Origin: Microbacteriaceae bacterium
GTDB taxonomy: Bacteria; Actinomycetota; Actinomycetes; Actinomycetales; Microbacteriaceae
Direction of reading: 5' to 3'
DNA: 64,000 nucleotides
NCBI GenBank assembly: GCA_947373155.1
Contig: CANBWO010000002.1
Location: forward strand, 1 to 64,000
In this document: positions 16,053 through 26,093 of the stretch, piece by piece
Numbering within the stretch: the first letter of the stretch is position 1
Layout of the letters: the number at the start of each line of letters is the position of its first letter
Made by a program: the position numbers and the translations under genes
Notes under the pieces: model-generated
The model's database searches: none
What the model was told of the DNA's origin: nothing
The model's input: the letters and a program-made list of their open reading frames with translations, nothing else

Positions 16053-18533
16053 ATGAACAATTCGCAAGCCGAAGAAAACGCCTACGACGTTTCAGCAATC
16101 CAAGACAAGTGGTTGCCAGTCTGGGATGAACTGCGCCCATTCGATTCGGCCAAAGCGGGAGATACTCGCCCAAAGAAATACGTGCTCGATATGTTCCCTT
16201 ACCCATCGGGAGATCTGCACATGGGTCACGCTGAGGCCTATGCGCTTGGCGACGTAATTGCTCGTTACTGGGTTCAGCGTGGTTTCAACGTGATGCACCC
16301 GATTGGTTGGGACAGCTTTGGTCTTCCGGCCGAAAACGCCGCCATCAAGCGCGGTTTAGATCCAAAGGGTTGGACCTACGACAACATCGCGCAGCAAAAA
16401 TCATCGATGCGCCGTTATGCCTGTTCATTCGACTGGGATCGCGTACTGATCACCAGCGACCCGCTTTACTACCGCTGGAACCAGTGGCTGTTCCTAGAGT
16501 TTTACAACAAGGGTTTGGCATATCGCAAAAACTCTTTGGTCAATTGGTGCCCGAGCTGCCAAACCGTTTTGGCAAACGAGCAGGTCGTGCAGGGTCTATG
16601 TGAGCGTTGCGACAGCGTTGTGACCAAGAAAGCCCTAACCCAGTGGTTCTTTAAGGTAACCGAGTACGCTGACCGACTACTAGATGATCTGGACACCCTG
16701 GAAGGCAGCTGGCCATCCAAGGTTCTTTCTATGCAGCGCAACTGGATTGGTCGCTCCTACGGAGCGGATGTTCAGTTCGTGATTGAAGGCCGCGATGAGC
16801 CGGTCACCGTTTACACCACAAGACCAGACACTTTGCACGGCGCCACATTTATGGTGGTTGCAGTAGATAGCGCTTTGGCTTCCGAATTAGCCGCTGAGGC
16901 CTCGCCTGAGGTTCAGGCGGAGTTCGCAAACTACCTCGACATCGTGAAGCAAAGCAACGATATTGAGCGCCTTGCCACCGATCGCGAAAAGACCGGTGTC
17001 CCGCTGGGTCGCTTTGCCATAAACCCTGTCAATGGGGAGCGCATTCCTATTTGGGCCGCCGATTACGTGCTGGCCGACTACGGTCACGGCGCCATCATGG
17101 CGGTTCCGGCGCACGATCAGCGCGACCACGATTTCGCTACTACCTTTGACCTACCGATTCGCCAGGTTCTAAAGGACCCAAACAGTAGCGAAGAAACCGT
17201 TCTGCCATTTGTTGGCGAGGGCGTGATGATCAACTCTGGCGAACTCGACGGCATGGCCAAGTCAGAGGCAATAGCCAAAATCATCGATGACCTAACTGCG
17301 AAGGGCACCGGAAAGTCTGCTAAGAATTTCCGTTTGCGCGATTGGCTGATCAGCCGCCAGCGTTACTGGGGCACTCCGATCCCAATCATTCACTGCGATG
17401 ACTGCGGCGAGGTACCGGTTCCGGCAGATCAGCTACCGGTGCAGCTGCCATCGGCTGAAGGCCTCGACCTTTCGCCAAAGGGCACTTCACCACTGGGTGG
17501 GGCATCTGACTGGGTAAATGTTTCTTGCCCTAAGTGTGGCAAGGCTGCCCTGCGCGATACCGACACCATGGATACCTTCGTGGATTCCTCTTGGTACTTC
17601 CTGAGATTCCTATCCCCAAAGAGCACCGAGTTCGCTTTTGACCCACAGGCTGCCAAGGATTGGGCTCCGGTGGATCAGTACGTGGGTGGCGTAACTCACG
17701 CCATTTTGCACCTGCTTTACGCACGATTCTTTACCAAGGTGCTGCACGACCTTGGTCACGTTGATTTTGAGGAACCGTTTACCCGATTGCTAAACCAGGG
17801 CATGGTTCTGATGAACGGTTCTGCCATGAGCAAGTCGCGTGGCAACCTGGTTCGTTTGAGCGATCAACTAGATGAGCATGGCGTGGATGCGGTTCGTCTG
17901 ACCATGGCCTTTGCTGGTCCGCCAGAAGACGATATTGACTGGGCAGATGTTTCTCCAGCCGGTTCCGCCAAGTTCCTCGCGCGCGCCTGGCGTCTTGCCA
18001 ACGATGTTGCTAGCGACACCGCGGTTGACGTAACCAAGGGTGATAAAGCAGTTCGAAAGGCAACGCACACCTTCCTGAAGGAGTTCGGTTCCAACATCGA
18101 GTCGTTTAAGTTCAATGTTGGCGTTGCCAAGATCATGGAGCTAGTGAACGTCTTACGCAAGGCCATTGATACTGGCGTTGGTGCTGCAGATCCTGCTGTT
18201 CGCGAAGGCGCTCAAGAGGTGGCCAAGGCTCTTAGCCTCTTCGCTCCATACACCGCAGAAGACATGTGGTCTTTGTTGGGTCACTCGGCCGGTGTTGCAC
18301 TTGCCGAATTCGCGGCGGTAGACGAGTCCCTGTTGGTTGAGAGCAGCATCACGGCGATTGTTCAGGTTGATGGAAAACTTCGAGACAAGTTCGACGTTGC
18401 AGTGGACATCTCGGCTGAGGAACTTCAGGCTTTGGCTATGGCATCGGCTGCGGTGCTCAAGGCAATCGGCGAACGTGAAGTGGCAAATGTCATTGTGCGA
18501 GCGCCAAAACTTGTAAACATCGCCACCAAATAG
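16053..18533 (+). CDS. leuS: Leucyl-tRNA synthetase
   Basis: Class I synthetase that charges tRNA-Leu; 826 residues, normal for the bacterial form. The HIGH motif appears as HMGH (residues 56-59, after YPSGDL), the KMSKS motif as AMSKSRGN, the zinc-binding CPSC..CERC module follows NSLVNW, and the editing domain contains the TTRPDT motif. The tryptophan-rich [15 protein letters not shown] segment is also conserved. It stands between two terminators (15983-16018 and 18557-18591), so it is probably monocistronic. The ATG is preceded by AAGTGAG, a modest RBS. Confidence 0.97.
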   Translation: MNNSQAEENAYDVSAIQDKWLPVWDELRPFDSAKAGDTRPKKYVLDMFPYPSGDLHMGHAEAYALGDVIARYWVQRGFNVMHPIGWDSFGLPAENAAIKRGLDPKGWTYDNIAQQKSSMRRYACSFDWDRVLITSDPLYYRWNQWLFLEFYNKGLAYRKNSLVNWCPSCQTVLANEQVVQGLCERCDSVVTKKALTQWFFKVTEYADRLLDDLDTLEGSWPSKVLSMQRNWIGRSYGADVQFVIEGRDEPVTVYTTRPDTLHGATFMVVAVDSALASELAAEASPEVQAEFANYLDIVKQSNDIERLATDREKTGVPLGRFAINPVNGERIPIWAADYVLADYGHGAIMAVPAHDQRDHDFATTFDLPIRQVLKDPNSSEETVLPFVGEGVMINSGELDGMAKSEAIAKIIDDLTAKGTGKSAKNFRLRDWLISRQRYWGTPIPIIHCDDCGEVPVPADQLPVQLPSAEGLDLSPKGTSPLGGASDWVNVSCPKCGKAALRDTDTMDTFVDSSWYFLRFLSPKSTEFAFDPQAAKDWAPVDQYVGGVTHAILHLLYARFFTKVLHDLGHVDFEEPFTRLLNQGMVLMNGSAMSKSRGNLVRLSDQLDEHGVDAVRLTMAFAGPPEDDIDWADVSPAGSAKFLARAWRLANDVASDTAVDVTKGDKAVRKATHTFLKEFGSNIESFKFNVGVAKIMELVNVLRKAIDTGVGAADPAVREGAQEVAKALSLFAPYTAEDMWSLLGHSAGVALAEFAAVDESLLVESSITAIVQVDGKLRDKFDVAVDISAEELQALAMASAAVLKAIGEREVANVIVRAPKLVNIATK

Positions 18534-18556
18534 GTAGTTCTCAACAGCCAATCTTT

Positions 18557-18591
18557 AGGCGCTCATCTTCTGGATGAGCGCCTTTAGTTTT
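18557..18591 (+). terminator. Rho-independent terminator after leuS
   Basis: AGGCGCTCATC pairs perfectly with GATGAGCGCCT around TTCTG, followed by TTAGTTTT. The comEA GTG begins only 6 nt later, so comEA needs read-through or a promoter inside this region. Confidence 0.88.
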
Positions 18592-18596
18592 GGTTC

Positions 18597-19217
18597 GTGA
18601 AACATGTCCAAAATCTTCTTGAACGCTATTGGCGACCGCTGGATTCTGGGTTTCGCAAGTTTTTGCTTTTCGTTTTTGGCGCATTAGTGGTTTTGGTTAT
18701 TGCTCTGGCCTCGCTTAGCCAACCAAGTGGTCAGGTTGTCACCAATCAGGTGTGGCAACCGCAACCGGTGTCTTCGGCGGTTGCCACCAATGGGACCAAG
18801 TTGACGATGAAGTTGATAGTTCACGTGGTTGGAGCGATAAAACAACCCGGGGTTTACGAGGTTGAAAGTGGCGCAAGGGTAATGGATGCCATATTTGCGG
18901 CCGGCGGTTTTTTGCCAGCGGCGGATCAAGCCAGCATCAACCTTGCTAGACCGCTAAATGATGGCGAGCAAATCATAGTTTTGTCTGTAGGGCAAAGCGA
19001 TGATTCCGAAGGCACTGGAAAACCGAACTTGGTCAACCCAAACACGGCTAATGCATCTGAACTAGATTCGCTACCCGGCATCGGGCCGACTTTAGCTGCC
19101 AGAATCATCGACTACAGAAATAGCAACGGCAGTTTTAGTTCGATAGCTGACCTAGCAAAGGTAGCGGGAATCGGACCAAATCTTATTTCTAAAATCAAGG
19201 CTTTGGTCACCTTCTGA
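18597..19217 (+). CDS. comEA: Competence DNA-receptor protein ComEA
   Basis: ComEA is the membrane-anchored protein that binds double-stranded DNA during natural transformation. The 206-residue product has one N-terminal membrane span (about residues 20-42), an SLBB domain (IVHVVGAIKQPGVYEV near 75 to about 127) and a C-terminal helix-hairpin-helix module (NPNTANASELDSLPGIG then KVAGIGPNLISKIKAL) that contacts DNA. Start is GTG, six nt after the leuS terminator, with no clear RBS. Its stop overlaps the start of comEC (TGATG), the standard pair order. Confidence 0.92.
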   Translation: MKHVQNLLERYWRPLDSGFRKFLLFVFGALVVLVIALASLSQPSGQVVTNQVWQPQPVSSAVATNGTKLTMKLIVHVVGAIKQPGVYEVESGARVMDAIFAAGGFLPAADQASINLARPLNDGEQIIVLSVGQSDDSEGTGKPNLVNPNTANASELDSLPGIGPTLAARIIDYRNSNGSFSSIADLAKVAGIGPNLISKIKALVTF

Positions 19218-21472
19218 TGCCTCTGGTTCTGGCTTTAGTCACTTGGGGGAGTCTTGCCCTGTGGGTGTTTTGCCCAGGTTGGTGGGTTTGGCTTCCCCTG
19301 CTAATCTCCATTTTCGTCTGGGTCAAAATGAGCAAGGCAACCGCTAGGAAAATCATGGTTGCGCTTGCCCTGCCTGCTTTGGTTCTGGCTATTAGCACCA
19401 CTTCTCTTAGAAGCAACGATGCCCTCAAGCGTGCAGCCGAAGGTTTTACGCGCCAGCACTTGGTCCTATCCGTTGAAAAACACGATTCTGGTTATCTAGA
19501 CGCCAAAGTGTCCTCGCCTAACCGATTCATCGGAAGAGGCGTTTTGCTCATTCCGGCTTCTATGAGCCTTAAGCCTTGCAACCAACAAAACTGGCAGGGA
19601 ACTTTTTTACTCACTCCTCCAAGTGGTAAATCAAATCCCCTCACTCAGTTCTTAGCCCACCCCGCCGGAAAGATCCAGATAAGTTGCCAAGGTGGTGTTG
19701 GCGCGTGGATTCAAGATTTGGGTTCTACGGCTCGCTCAAAGATTAGAGCGGCAACGCTCGGAATCACTCCGGCTGCAAAATCCCTAGTACTTGGCGTAAC
19801 CGACGGCGACACCTCGTTGTTACCCAGAGATCTGCAAGACCAATTCAAAGCACTTTCGCTTACCCACTTAAATGCGGTTTCTGGAACCAACTGTTCCATT
19901 GTGATTGCACTTTTTCTGGCAATTTTCACGCGATTTGGGTCGGGCAGAGTATTTAGGGTTGTCGCTTCCGGATTAGGTTTATGTCTTTATTTGATTTTGG
20001 TTGGGAATCAACCAAGTGTGCTTAGAGCCGCTCTTATGGGTGGGGTTGCACTTTTTGGGCTGGCTGTGTCCAATCGGTTTTCCGCTAGGAACGCCCTGGC
20101 ACTAGCCATACTCCTTTTGCTTGGGTCGCAGCCAAGTTACGCGGTGGATTATGGCTTTGGGCTCTCGGTTTTGGCCACGCTCGGAGTTCTTGAGTTGGCT
20201 CCACGGTTGGCAAACTGGTTTGATCGCTGGCTACCCAGATATCTAGGTTTGATTCTCTCCGTGGCTATTGCTGCGCAATTAGCTTGCCTCCCCGTTTTGG
20301 TTATGCTCCAACCTGCCTTTGGGACGTTTGGCATTCTGGCAAATATCCTTGCTGAACCGGCGGTGCCTGCCATCACCGTCTTGGGTGTGGTTGGCGCCTT
20401 CTTCGCCGTTTTGGGTTTGGCGCTACCGGCAATGGGGCTATTTTGGGTTGCTTCGGTTCCAGCTCAATACCTCGTGGCATTGGCCAATACACTTTCGGCA
20501 GCTGGTGGCACTGTGGATATCCCGGCGGGTATTTCTGGTGTGGCCGTGACTCTGGGATTACTGCTTGCGGTAGTGGCACTCACAAGTAGGCGCTGGCAAA
20601 AACTTGGTGCGGCAGTCCTGATAGCGGCAATAGCTTTGTCCGCGGTTGTGGCCTTGCGCAGCTCAATAAAGGATCTCGGATTTGCGGCTTCAGATTGGTT
20701 CTATGTTTCTTGTGATGTGGGACAAGGAGATGCCACGATTATTCGTTCGGGAACTCACGTGGCAGTCATAGATGTTGGCAGAGAGCCCAAACCCATCGAT
20801 GAATGCCTGAAACGGCTAGGCATCAACCATATTGAACTATTGGTGCTAACCCACTTCGACCTGGACCATGTCGGAGGAGTAGCGGGGGCTTTGTCGGGAC
20901 GAAATGTGGATTCCGCCATGCTTACGAGTTTTGTGGATGACCGCCCAGGTGCCTTCGCCACTCAGCAAGTTTTAGAACAAGCGAAAATCTCTGTCTCTTA
21001 CGGTGAAAAGGGAATGGAGGGCAGGTTGGGCGCTTTCAACTGGTTGGTCTTATCTCCGCACCATGCAGGCACGGATTCCGAAGACTCCAACGACGGAAGC
21101 GTCACAATGTATTGGGTTAGTAACAAAGTGAGAATAATCACCTTGGCTGATCTGGGGGCAAAGGGACAGATGCGACTTGCTCAAGAAAGTGCTCAATGGT
21201 GGGATCCCCAGATGCAAAAGCTGCCACTGATTCTCAAGGTGAGCCACCACGGAAGCGCAGACCAATACCCAGAGTTGATTGAGTGGCTGAATCCAACTTT
21301 GGCCACAATCTCGGTTGGTGCAGGAAACACCTACGGCCACCCCACCGAGGTCACTTTGAATCTGCTGAAAACCTGTTCGCAGTTAATCCTTAGGACCGAC
21401 CTTCTAGGCTCAATTTCACTTGGCTTCGATTCGGCTGGCAGGCTCACCTGGGGTTCGGCTCGCGGTGGTTAG
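19217..21472 (+). CDS. comEC: Competence DNA-uptake channel ComEC
   Basis: Multispanning protein of 751 residues that carries one DNA strand across the cytoplasmic membrane. Three parts are visible: a hydrophobic N-terminus with an OB-like soluble segment (about 70-180), the competence domain with many spans (begins with LTHLNAVSGTNCS near residue 215), and a C-terminal metallo-beta-lactamase-like domain (VSCDVGQGDATII near 497, LTHFDLDHVGG near 545, KVSHHGSADQY near 675). It is translationally coupled to comEA. The uptake pilus genes needed for transformation are not in this window. holA follows, as in several bacteria. Confidence 0.93.
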   Translation: MPLVLALVTWGSLALWVFCPGWWVWLPLLISIFVWVKMSKATARKIMVALALPALVLAISTTSLRSNDALKRAAEGFTRQHLVLSVEKHDSGYLDAKVSSPNRFIGRGVLLIPASMSLKPCNQQNWQGTFLLTPPSGKSNPLTQFLAHPAGKIQISCQGGVGAWIQDLGSTARSKIRAATLGITPAAKSLVLGVTDGDTSLLPRDLQDQFKALSLTHLNAVSGTNCSIVIALFLAIFTRFGSGRVFRVVASGLGLCLYLILVGNQPSVLRAALMGGVALFGLAVSNRFSARNALALAILLLLGSQPSYAVDYGFGLSVLATLGVLELAPRLANWFDRWLPRYLGLILSVAIAAQLACLPVLVMLQPAFGTFGILANILAEPAVPAITVLGVVGAFFAVLGLALPAMGLFWVASVPAQYLVALANTLSAAGGTVDIPAGISGVAVTLGLLLAVVALTSRRWQKLGAAVLIAAIALSAVVALRSSIKDLGFAASDWFYVSCDVGQGDATIIRSGTHVAVIDVGREPKPIDECLKRLGINHIELLVLTHFDLDHVGGVAGALSGRNVDSAMLTSFVDDRPGAFATQQVLEQAKISVSYGEKGMEGRLGAFNWLVLSPHHAGTDSEDSNDGSVTMYWVSNKVRIITLADLGAKGQMRLAQESAQWWDPQMQKLPLILKVSHHGSADQYPELIEWLNPTLATISVGAGNTYGHPTEVTLNLLKTCSQLILRTDLLGSISLGFDSAGRLTWGSARGG

Positions 21473-21474
21473 TT

Positions 21475-21480
21475 TAGGCT
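21475..21480 (+). promoter_or_regulatory. Putative -10 box of holA (leaderless arrangement)
   Basis: TAGGCT lies exactly 6 nt before the holA GTG, as with deoC and the DODA gene. No Shine-Dalgarno is present between. Confidence 0.45.
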
Positions 21481-21486
21481 GGAACT

Positions 21487-22470
21487 GTGGGTAAAGCTAA
21501 GCAGGTGGGTTGGAACAACGATGTTGTCTCGCCAATCATTTTGGTCTCCGGCACAGAAGACTACCTCGCTTCCCGATTCATTAGAAGCCAGCGCGATTCG
21601 CTAAAAAGTAAGTTCCCTCAGATTGAAATCACGCGAATCGATGGTTCCGCTTACTCTTCTGGAGAGCTACTTTCGCTCACCGCGCCATCGCTCTTTGGGG
21701 AGCCAAGGTTGGTCATTATCGATTCGGTGGAACGCTGCACCGATGCGCTAATCGAAGACGGAATCGATTACCTAGGCGAGCCCACCGATGACACCGTGGT
21801 TTTGTTTAGGCATGGCGGGGGAGTGCGAGGCAAGAAGCTTCTGGACGCACTCAAAAATTCCGACCTAGTGACCGAGATCGCTTGCCTGGAGTTGAAGAAA
21901 GATGCCGAGCGTCTTGCTTTTGCAACTGCCGAATTTACTGCTGCCAAAAAGAAAATCACCAACGCTGCGCTTCGATCTTTATGCGAGGCCTTTACCGAAG
22001 ATCTGGCCGAACTGGCTGCCGCTTGCGAACAACTTTGCCAGGACGTTACCACCGAGATAACTCCAGAAATTGTGGATAAGTACTACTCGGGAAGAGTAGA
22101 GACTAGCTCCTATAAAGTAGCCGACGCAGCTATTTCTGGGAACGCGGGTCTTGCACTCTCGCTACTTAGGCACGCCCTGTCCTCGGGAATTGACCCGGTA
22201 CCCATGGTCCACGCCATCGCTGGAAAAGTGCGAATGCTTGCCAAACTGCACAACAATCGCAATGTGTCCGCCGCGCAGCTTGGTGCTCCACCCTGGGCCG
22301 TGGAAATCGCTCGCAAGGATTCCGCTACCTGGACCAGCGATGGCCTAGCCGCCGTGGTTCAAGAGCTTGCGGTGTGCGATGCCGCTGCCAAAGGAGCGGA
22401 GCGAGACTCGGGTTTCGCGCTAGAGCGTTTGCTGTTGCTAATCGTCGCAAAGGGAAAAACTAATGTCTAG
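21487..22470 (+). CDS. holA: DNA polymerase III delta subunit
   Basis: Clamp-loader subunit (327 residues) that opens the beta sliding clamp. The N-terminal domain shows PIILVSGTEDYLASR, GEPRLVIIDSVE and the middle region GKKLLDALK; the C-terminal collar helices include KVADAAISGNAGLALSLLRHALSSG and MVHAIAGKVRMLAKL split over residues 205-255. Start is GTG with a -10-like box but no RBS. It overlaps the next gene by 8 nt. Position directly after comEC is conserved in many actinobacteria. Confidence 0.9.
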   Translation: MGKAKQVGWNNDVVSPIILVSGTEDYLASRFIRSQRDSLKSKFPQIEITRIDGSAYSSGELLSLTAPSLFGEPRLVIIDSVERCTDALIEDGIDYLGEPTDDTVVLFRHGGGVRGKKLLDALKNSDLVTEIACLELKKDAERLAFATAEFTAAKKKITNAALRSLCEAFTEDLAELAAACEQLCQDVTTEITPEIVDKYYSGRVETSSYKVADAAISGNAGLALSLLRHALSSGIDPVPMVHAIAGKVRMLAKLHNNRNVSAAQLGAPPWAVEIARKDSATWTSDGLAAVVQELAVCDAAAKGAERDSGFALERLLLLIVAKGKTNV

Positions 22471-23626
22471 AAAATCCAAATTCTGGGCACTCGCGTCCGT
22501 GGTCCTCATCACCACCTTGCTGCGGCCACCGGTAGCTGCCGTGGGACCCATTCTGAGCGACTTGCAGGCTAGTTTGGGGATAAGCCAGTCGCAGGCCGGA
22601 TTGTTAGCCTCCCTGCCGGTTCTTTGTTTTGGTTTTGGTGCGTTCGCTGGGCCGTGGCTGGTTAGGCGCTTCGGGCTGACCCACGCCTTCACAATCATCA
22701 TCGTCGTCATTTTGCTAACGCTGGTGCTAAGGGTTTGGTTTGGTTTTGTTCCGCTTCTTTTGCTCACGGTGTTGCTTGCTCTGGCGATAGCCATATCAAA
22801 CGTGCTTTTCCCAACCCTGATTAGAGCTGAGTTCCCTGACCGCATTGCGGGAATGACCGCCCTGTACACGGCCTTGCTTGCGTTGTTTGCCAGTGTGGCA
22901 GCAAGCGCATCTGTTCCGCTGCTGAATGCCACACGGGACTGGCGCTGGGCTTTGGCCCTGTGGGCCATTCCGGCACTACTTGCCCTGGTGGCCTGGTACT
23001 TCAACACTCGTAGCAACGAGCTAACTGCCGAGCCCGACATCGCGGTAACCACCAGCGATCGTCACGTTTGGGTACATCCGATCACCTGGTCGCTCGTGGC
23101 ATTCTTTGGATTCCAGTCGCTGAACTTCTATTCGATTTTGAACTGGTTACCAGCAATCTTGCATTCCAAGGGATTTGACCAAGCGGCCGCCGGAGGGTTG
23201 CTAGGACTAACAACGATGGTCGGTATTCCAACCGGATTGCTGGTCACAGCTAACCTAAAACGTTTCAAGTCGATGCCCTGGTTGGTCTTTTCCATCAGTC
23301 TGATTACCGCTGCCGGATTTGGGCTGCTGGTGTTTAGCGGCGCTCTGGCAATCGTCGGCTGTGTTTTAGCCGGCATTGGTTTGGCTAGCAGCTTTCCAAT
23401 TTCGCTCGCCTTGGTGGCAATGAAGGCCAACAACAAGGATCAAACCACTTTGCTATCAGCTGTGGTTCAGGGCTTTGGTTACTTGATTGCAGCAGTAGGG
23501 ACCTTTGCTGTGGGTCTAACCTTTGAACTAAGCGGAACCTGGCTGCTGGGAGTGGTTTCGCTGGCGGCAATCGCTTTGGTTCAGGCCTTTATCGGATTGT
23601 TCGCCGGATCCGCCAGACGGCTCTGA
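22463..23626 (+). CDS. MFS transporter, CynX/NimT-like
   Basis: This 387-residue protein has 12 predicted hydrophobic spans and starts like the CynX/NimT branch (LRPPVAAVGPILSDLQASLGIS, residues 20 onwards, then QAGLLASLPVL). Members move cyanate, nitroimidazole-like or other small anions, often outward; the substrate here is unknown. The typical MFS loop appears as WLVRRFGL between spans 2 and 3. It overlaps holA by 8 nt, so is coupled to it, although no functional link is apparent. It ends at a shared bidirectional terminator. Confidence 0.88.
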   Translation: MSRKSKFWALASVVLITTLLRPPVAAVGPILSDLQASLGISQSQAGLLASLPVLCFGFGAFAGPWLVRRFGLTHAFTIIIVVILLTLVLRVWFGFVPLLLLTVLLALAIAISNVLFPTLIRAEFPDRIAGMTALYTALLALFASVAASASVPLLNATRDWRWALALWAIPALLALVAWYFNTRSNELTAEPDIAVTTSDRHVWVHPITWSLVAFFGFQSLNFYSILNWLPAILHSKGFDQAAAGGLLGLTTMVGIPTGLLVTANLKRFKSMPWLVFSISLITAAGFGLLVFSGALAIVGCVLAGIGLASSFPISLALVAMKANNKDQTTLLSAVVQGFGYLIAAVGTFAVGLTFELSGTWLLGVVSLAAIALVQAFIGLFAGSARRL

Positions 23627-23680
23627 GAACTCAAGCCAAAGGCATTACGAATTTCGCACTGACGCTTGGAACTTAAACAA

Positions 23681-23709
23681 AAAGACCGCCGCGATAGCGA
23701 CGGTCTTTT
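23681..23709. terminator. Bidirectional terminator between the MFS gene and rpsT
   Basis: AAAGACCG pairs with CGGTCTTT, with further partial pairing inside the loop; T tracts flank it on both strands, so it can stop both the plus-strand holA-MFS message and the minus-strand rpsT message. Confidence 0.9.
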
Positions 23710-23723
23710 TCTAAAACTTTGAT

Positions 23724-23984
23724 TTACAGCGCGTTTGCCTGCTTGGCGATAGCCGACTTCTTGTTGGCTGCGTTGTTGGTGTGGATTACACCCTTCGAGA
23801 CAGCCTTGTCTAGCTTCTTGCCAGCAAATGCAACTGCTGCTGCAGCCTTGTCCTTGTCGCCCGAAGCAATTGCCTCGCGAGCGGCGCGAACAGCGGTACG
23901 AAGCTCGCTCTTAACAGCCTTGTTGCGCTCTTGAGCCTTAAGGTTGGTTCCAATGCGCTTGATCTGCGACTTGATGTTTGCCAT
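23724..23984 (-). CDS. rpsT: 30S ribosomal protein S20
   Basis: This 86-residue, Ala/Lys-rich helical protein has the bS20 pattern ([14 protein letters not shown] at the start, [14 protein letters not shown], and [17 protein letters not shown] near the end). It binds 16S rRNA early in 30S assembly. The gene is monocistronic: its own promoter lies at 24075-24103 (minus), its own terminator downstream, and a GAAAGTGAAAC stretch serves as RBS. It is divergent from lepA, a common actinobacterial arrangement. Confidence 0.97.
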   Translation of the reverse strand: MANIKSQIKRIGTNLKAQERNKAVKSELRTAVRAAREAIASGDKDKAAAAVAFAGKKLDKAVSKGVIHTNNAANKKSAIAKQANAL

Positions 23985-24074
23985 GTTTCACTTTCTGAAT
24001 TTGCCGCGCCAAATAGCGAGACTTGAAAAGATTGTTGGGCTTTGGTGGAGACACACACCTCATACCGAACCTCA

Positions 24075-24103
24075 ACTTTAGCAGTATTGGTAGTTTCGGG
24101 CAA
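24075..24103 (-). promoter_or_regulatory. Promoter of rpsT
   Basis: On the minus strand TTGCCC (24098-24103), a 17-nt spacer and TAAAGT (24075-24080) give a good sigma-70 match. The leader would be about 80 nt, long enough for autogenous control by S20, though no S20-binding element was identified. The rest of the 249-nt rpsT-lepA gap holds no gene that I can see. Confidence 0.65.
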
Positions 24104-24233
24104 GTAAAAGCGGGTGTTTTGCTTCGATTAACAATGCTAACCCTCGGAAACCGACCCTATCGGCGGGTGGGTATGGCAAAATATAGGTACTGCCATCGCA
24201 GTCATCTTGCTTTTCAACCGTCAGAGGTACTCG

Positions 24234-26093
24234 TTGTCGCCACGCGCCACCACCAGGCTCGAACCAGCCAAAACTAATCCTGAGCTGATTCGTAACTTCT
24301 GCATCATCGCTCACATCGACCACGGCAAGAGCACGCTTGCAGATCGCATGCTCCAGCTGACCGGAGTTGTTGAAGCCAGAGAGATGCGAGCTCAGTACCT
24401 GGACCGCATGGACATCGAACGCGAGCGCGGAATCACCATCAAGAGCCAGGCTGTTCGTATGCCTTGGGCGCTCGATGGCAAGACCTACGCCTTGAACATG
24501 ATCGACACCCCGGGTCACGTTGATTTTACCTACGAGGTTTCCCGCTCCCTTGCCGCGTGTGAGGGCGCAATTCTTTTGGTAGATGCCGCCCAGGGCATTG
24601 AGGCCCAAACCTTGGCGAACCTTTACCTAGCCATGGAAAACGATCTGACCATCATCCCGGTTTTGAACAAGATCGATTTGCCAGCCGCCCAACCCGAGAA
24701 ATACGCCGAGGAAATTTCCGAGTTGATCGGTTGCGATCCAGAAAGCATCCTCAAGGTTTCGGGTAAGACCGGCTTTGGTGTAGAAGAATTGCTTGACCAC
24801 GTGGTTCGAACCATGCCTGCTCCAAAGGGAGACCCGAACGCACCAGCACGTGCCATGATTTTTGACTCCGTATACGACTCGTACCGCGGTGTTATCACCT
24901 ATGTTCGTATGGTTGACGGCCACCTAGCCGCCCGCGAAAAGATCCAGATGATGAGCACCCAGGCGGTTCACGAACTTCTGGAAATCGGCGTGTCTTCGCC
25001 TGAACCGGAACCAACCAAGGGCCTCGGTGTTGGTGAGGTTGGTTATCTAATTACCGGAGTTAAGGACGTCCGCCAGAGCAAGGTTGGCGATACCATTACC
25101 CTGAACTCCAGGCCGGCATCAGAGCCACTCACTGGCTACAGCGAACCGCTTCCGATGGTTTACTCGGGTCTTTACCCAATCGATGGCAGCGACTACCCAA
25201 ACCTTCGTGAGGCCCTAGACAAGCTCAAGCTCTCAGATGCCGCCTTGGTTTATGAACCTGAGACCTCCGTGGCGCTTGGTTTCGGATTCCGCGTGGGATT
25301 CCTAGGTCTTTTGCACCTAGAAATCGTGACCGAGCGTCTAGAACGCGAGTTCAACCTCGATCTGATCGCGACCGCTCCAAGCGTGGTCTACGAAGTGACC
25401 ATGGATGACAAGCAAGAGATCACTGTCACCAATCCGAGCGAGTTCCCGACCGGCAAGGTCAAAAAGGTACTTGAGCCAATCGTGAAAGCCAACATTTTGG
25501 CGCCTAAGGATTACGTTGGCGTGATCATGGAGCTTTGCCAGGGTCGTCGTGGAACCATGCTGGACATGCAGTATCTTGGCGAGGACCGAGTTCAGCTTCG
25601 TTACATTTTGCCGCTTGCCGAGATCGTGTTCGACTTCTTCGACCTACTAAAGAGCAAGACTCAGGGCTACGCCTCGCTCGACTACGAAGAAGCAGGCCTA
25701 GCCGAGGGCGATCTGGTTAAGGTAGACATTCTGCTCCAGGGCGAGCAAGTTGATGCTTTTAGCGCAATCGTGCACAAGGACAACGCCTACGCCTACGGTG
25801 TCAAAATGACCACCAAGCTTCGCGAGTTGATTCCACGCCAGCAGTTCGAGGTACCAATTCAGGCCGCCATCGGTGCCCGCATTATTGCCCGCGAATCCAT
25901 CCGTGCCATGCGCAAGGACGTTCTTGCCAAGTGTTACGGCGGTGACATCAGCCGTAAGCGCAAGCTACTCGAGAAGCAAAAAGAAGGTAAGAAGCGCATG
26001 AAGATGGTTGGTCGCGTTGAGGTTCCGCAAGAGGCATTCATCGCGGCTCTTTCCACCGATGGTGAGAAAAAGGGCGAGAAGAAGTCTAAGTAA
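24234..26093 (+). CDS. lepA: Elongation factor 4 (LepA)
   Basis: Ribosome-associated GTPase that back-translocates or remodels stalled ribosomes. From TTG 24234 the protein has 619 residues, normal length. GTPase motifs: [31 protein letters not shown] and the later SGKTG; the C-terminal LepA-specific domain contains [20 protein letters not shown] (the conserved basic stretch). I chose TTG 24234 because AGAGGT lies a few nt upstream and actinobacterial homologues begin with a similar SPRA..LEPA segment; TTG 24207 would add nine residues without an RBS. hemW overlaps the stop codon. Confidence 0.95.
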   Translation: MSPRATTRLEPAKTNPELIRNFCIIAHIDHGKSTLADRMLQLTGVVEAREMRAQYLDRMDIERERGITIKSQAVRMPWALDGKTYALNMIDTPGHVDFTYEVSRSLAACEGAILLVDAAQGIEAQTLANLYLAMENDLTIIPVLNKIDLPAAQPEKYAEEISELIGCDPESILKVSGKTGFGVEELLDHVVRTMPAPKGDPNAPARAMIFDSVYDSYRGVITYVRMVDGHLAAREKIQMMSTQAVHELLEIGVSSPEPEPTKGLGVGEVGYLITGVKDVRQSKVGDTITLNSRPASEPLTGYSEPLPMVYSGLYPIDGSDYPNLREALDKLKLSDAALVYEPETSVALGFGFRVGFLGLLHLEIVTERLEREFNLDLIATAPSVVYEVTMDDKQEITVTNPSEFPTGKVKKVLEPIVKANILAPKDYVGVIMELCQGRRGTMLDMQYLGEDRVQLRYILPLAEIVFDFFDLLKSKTQGYASLDYEEAGLAEGDLVKVDILLQGEQVDAFSAIVHKDNAYAYGVKMTTKLRELIPRQQFEVPIQAAIGARIIARESIRAMRKDVLAKCYGGDISRKRKLLEKQKEGKKRMKMVGRVEVPQEAFIAALSTDGEKKGEKKSK

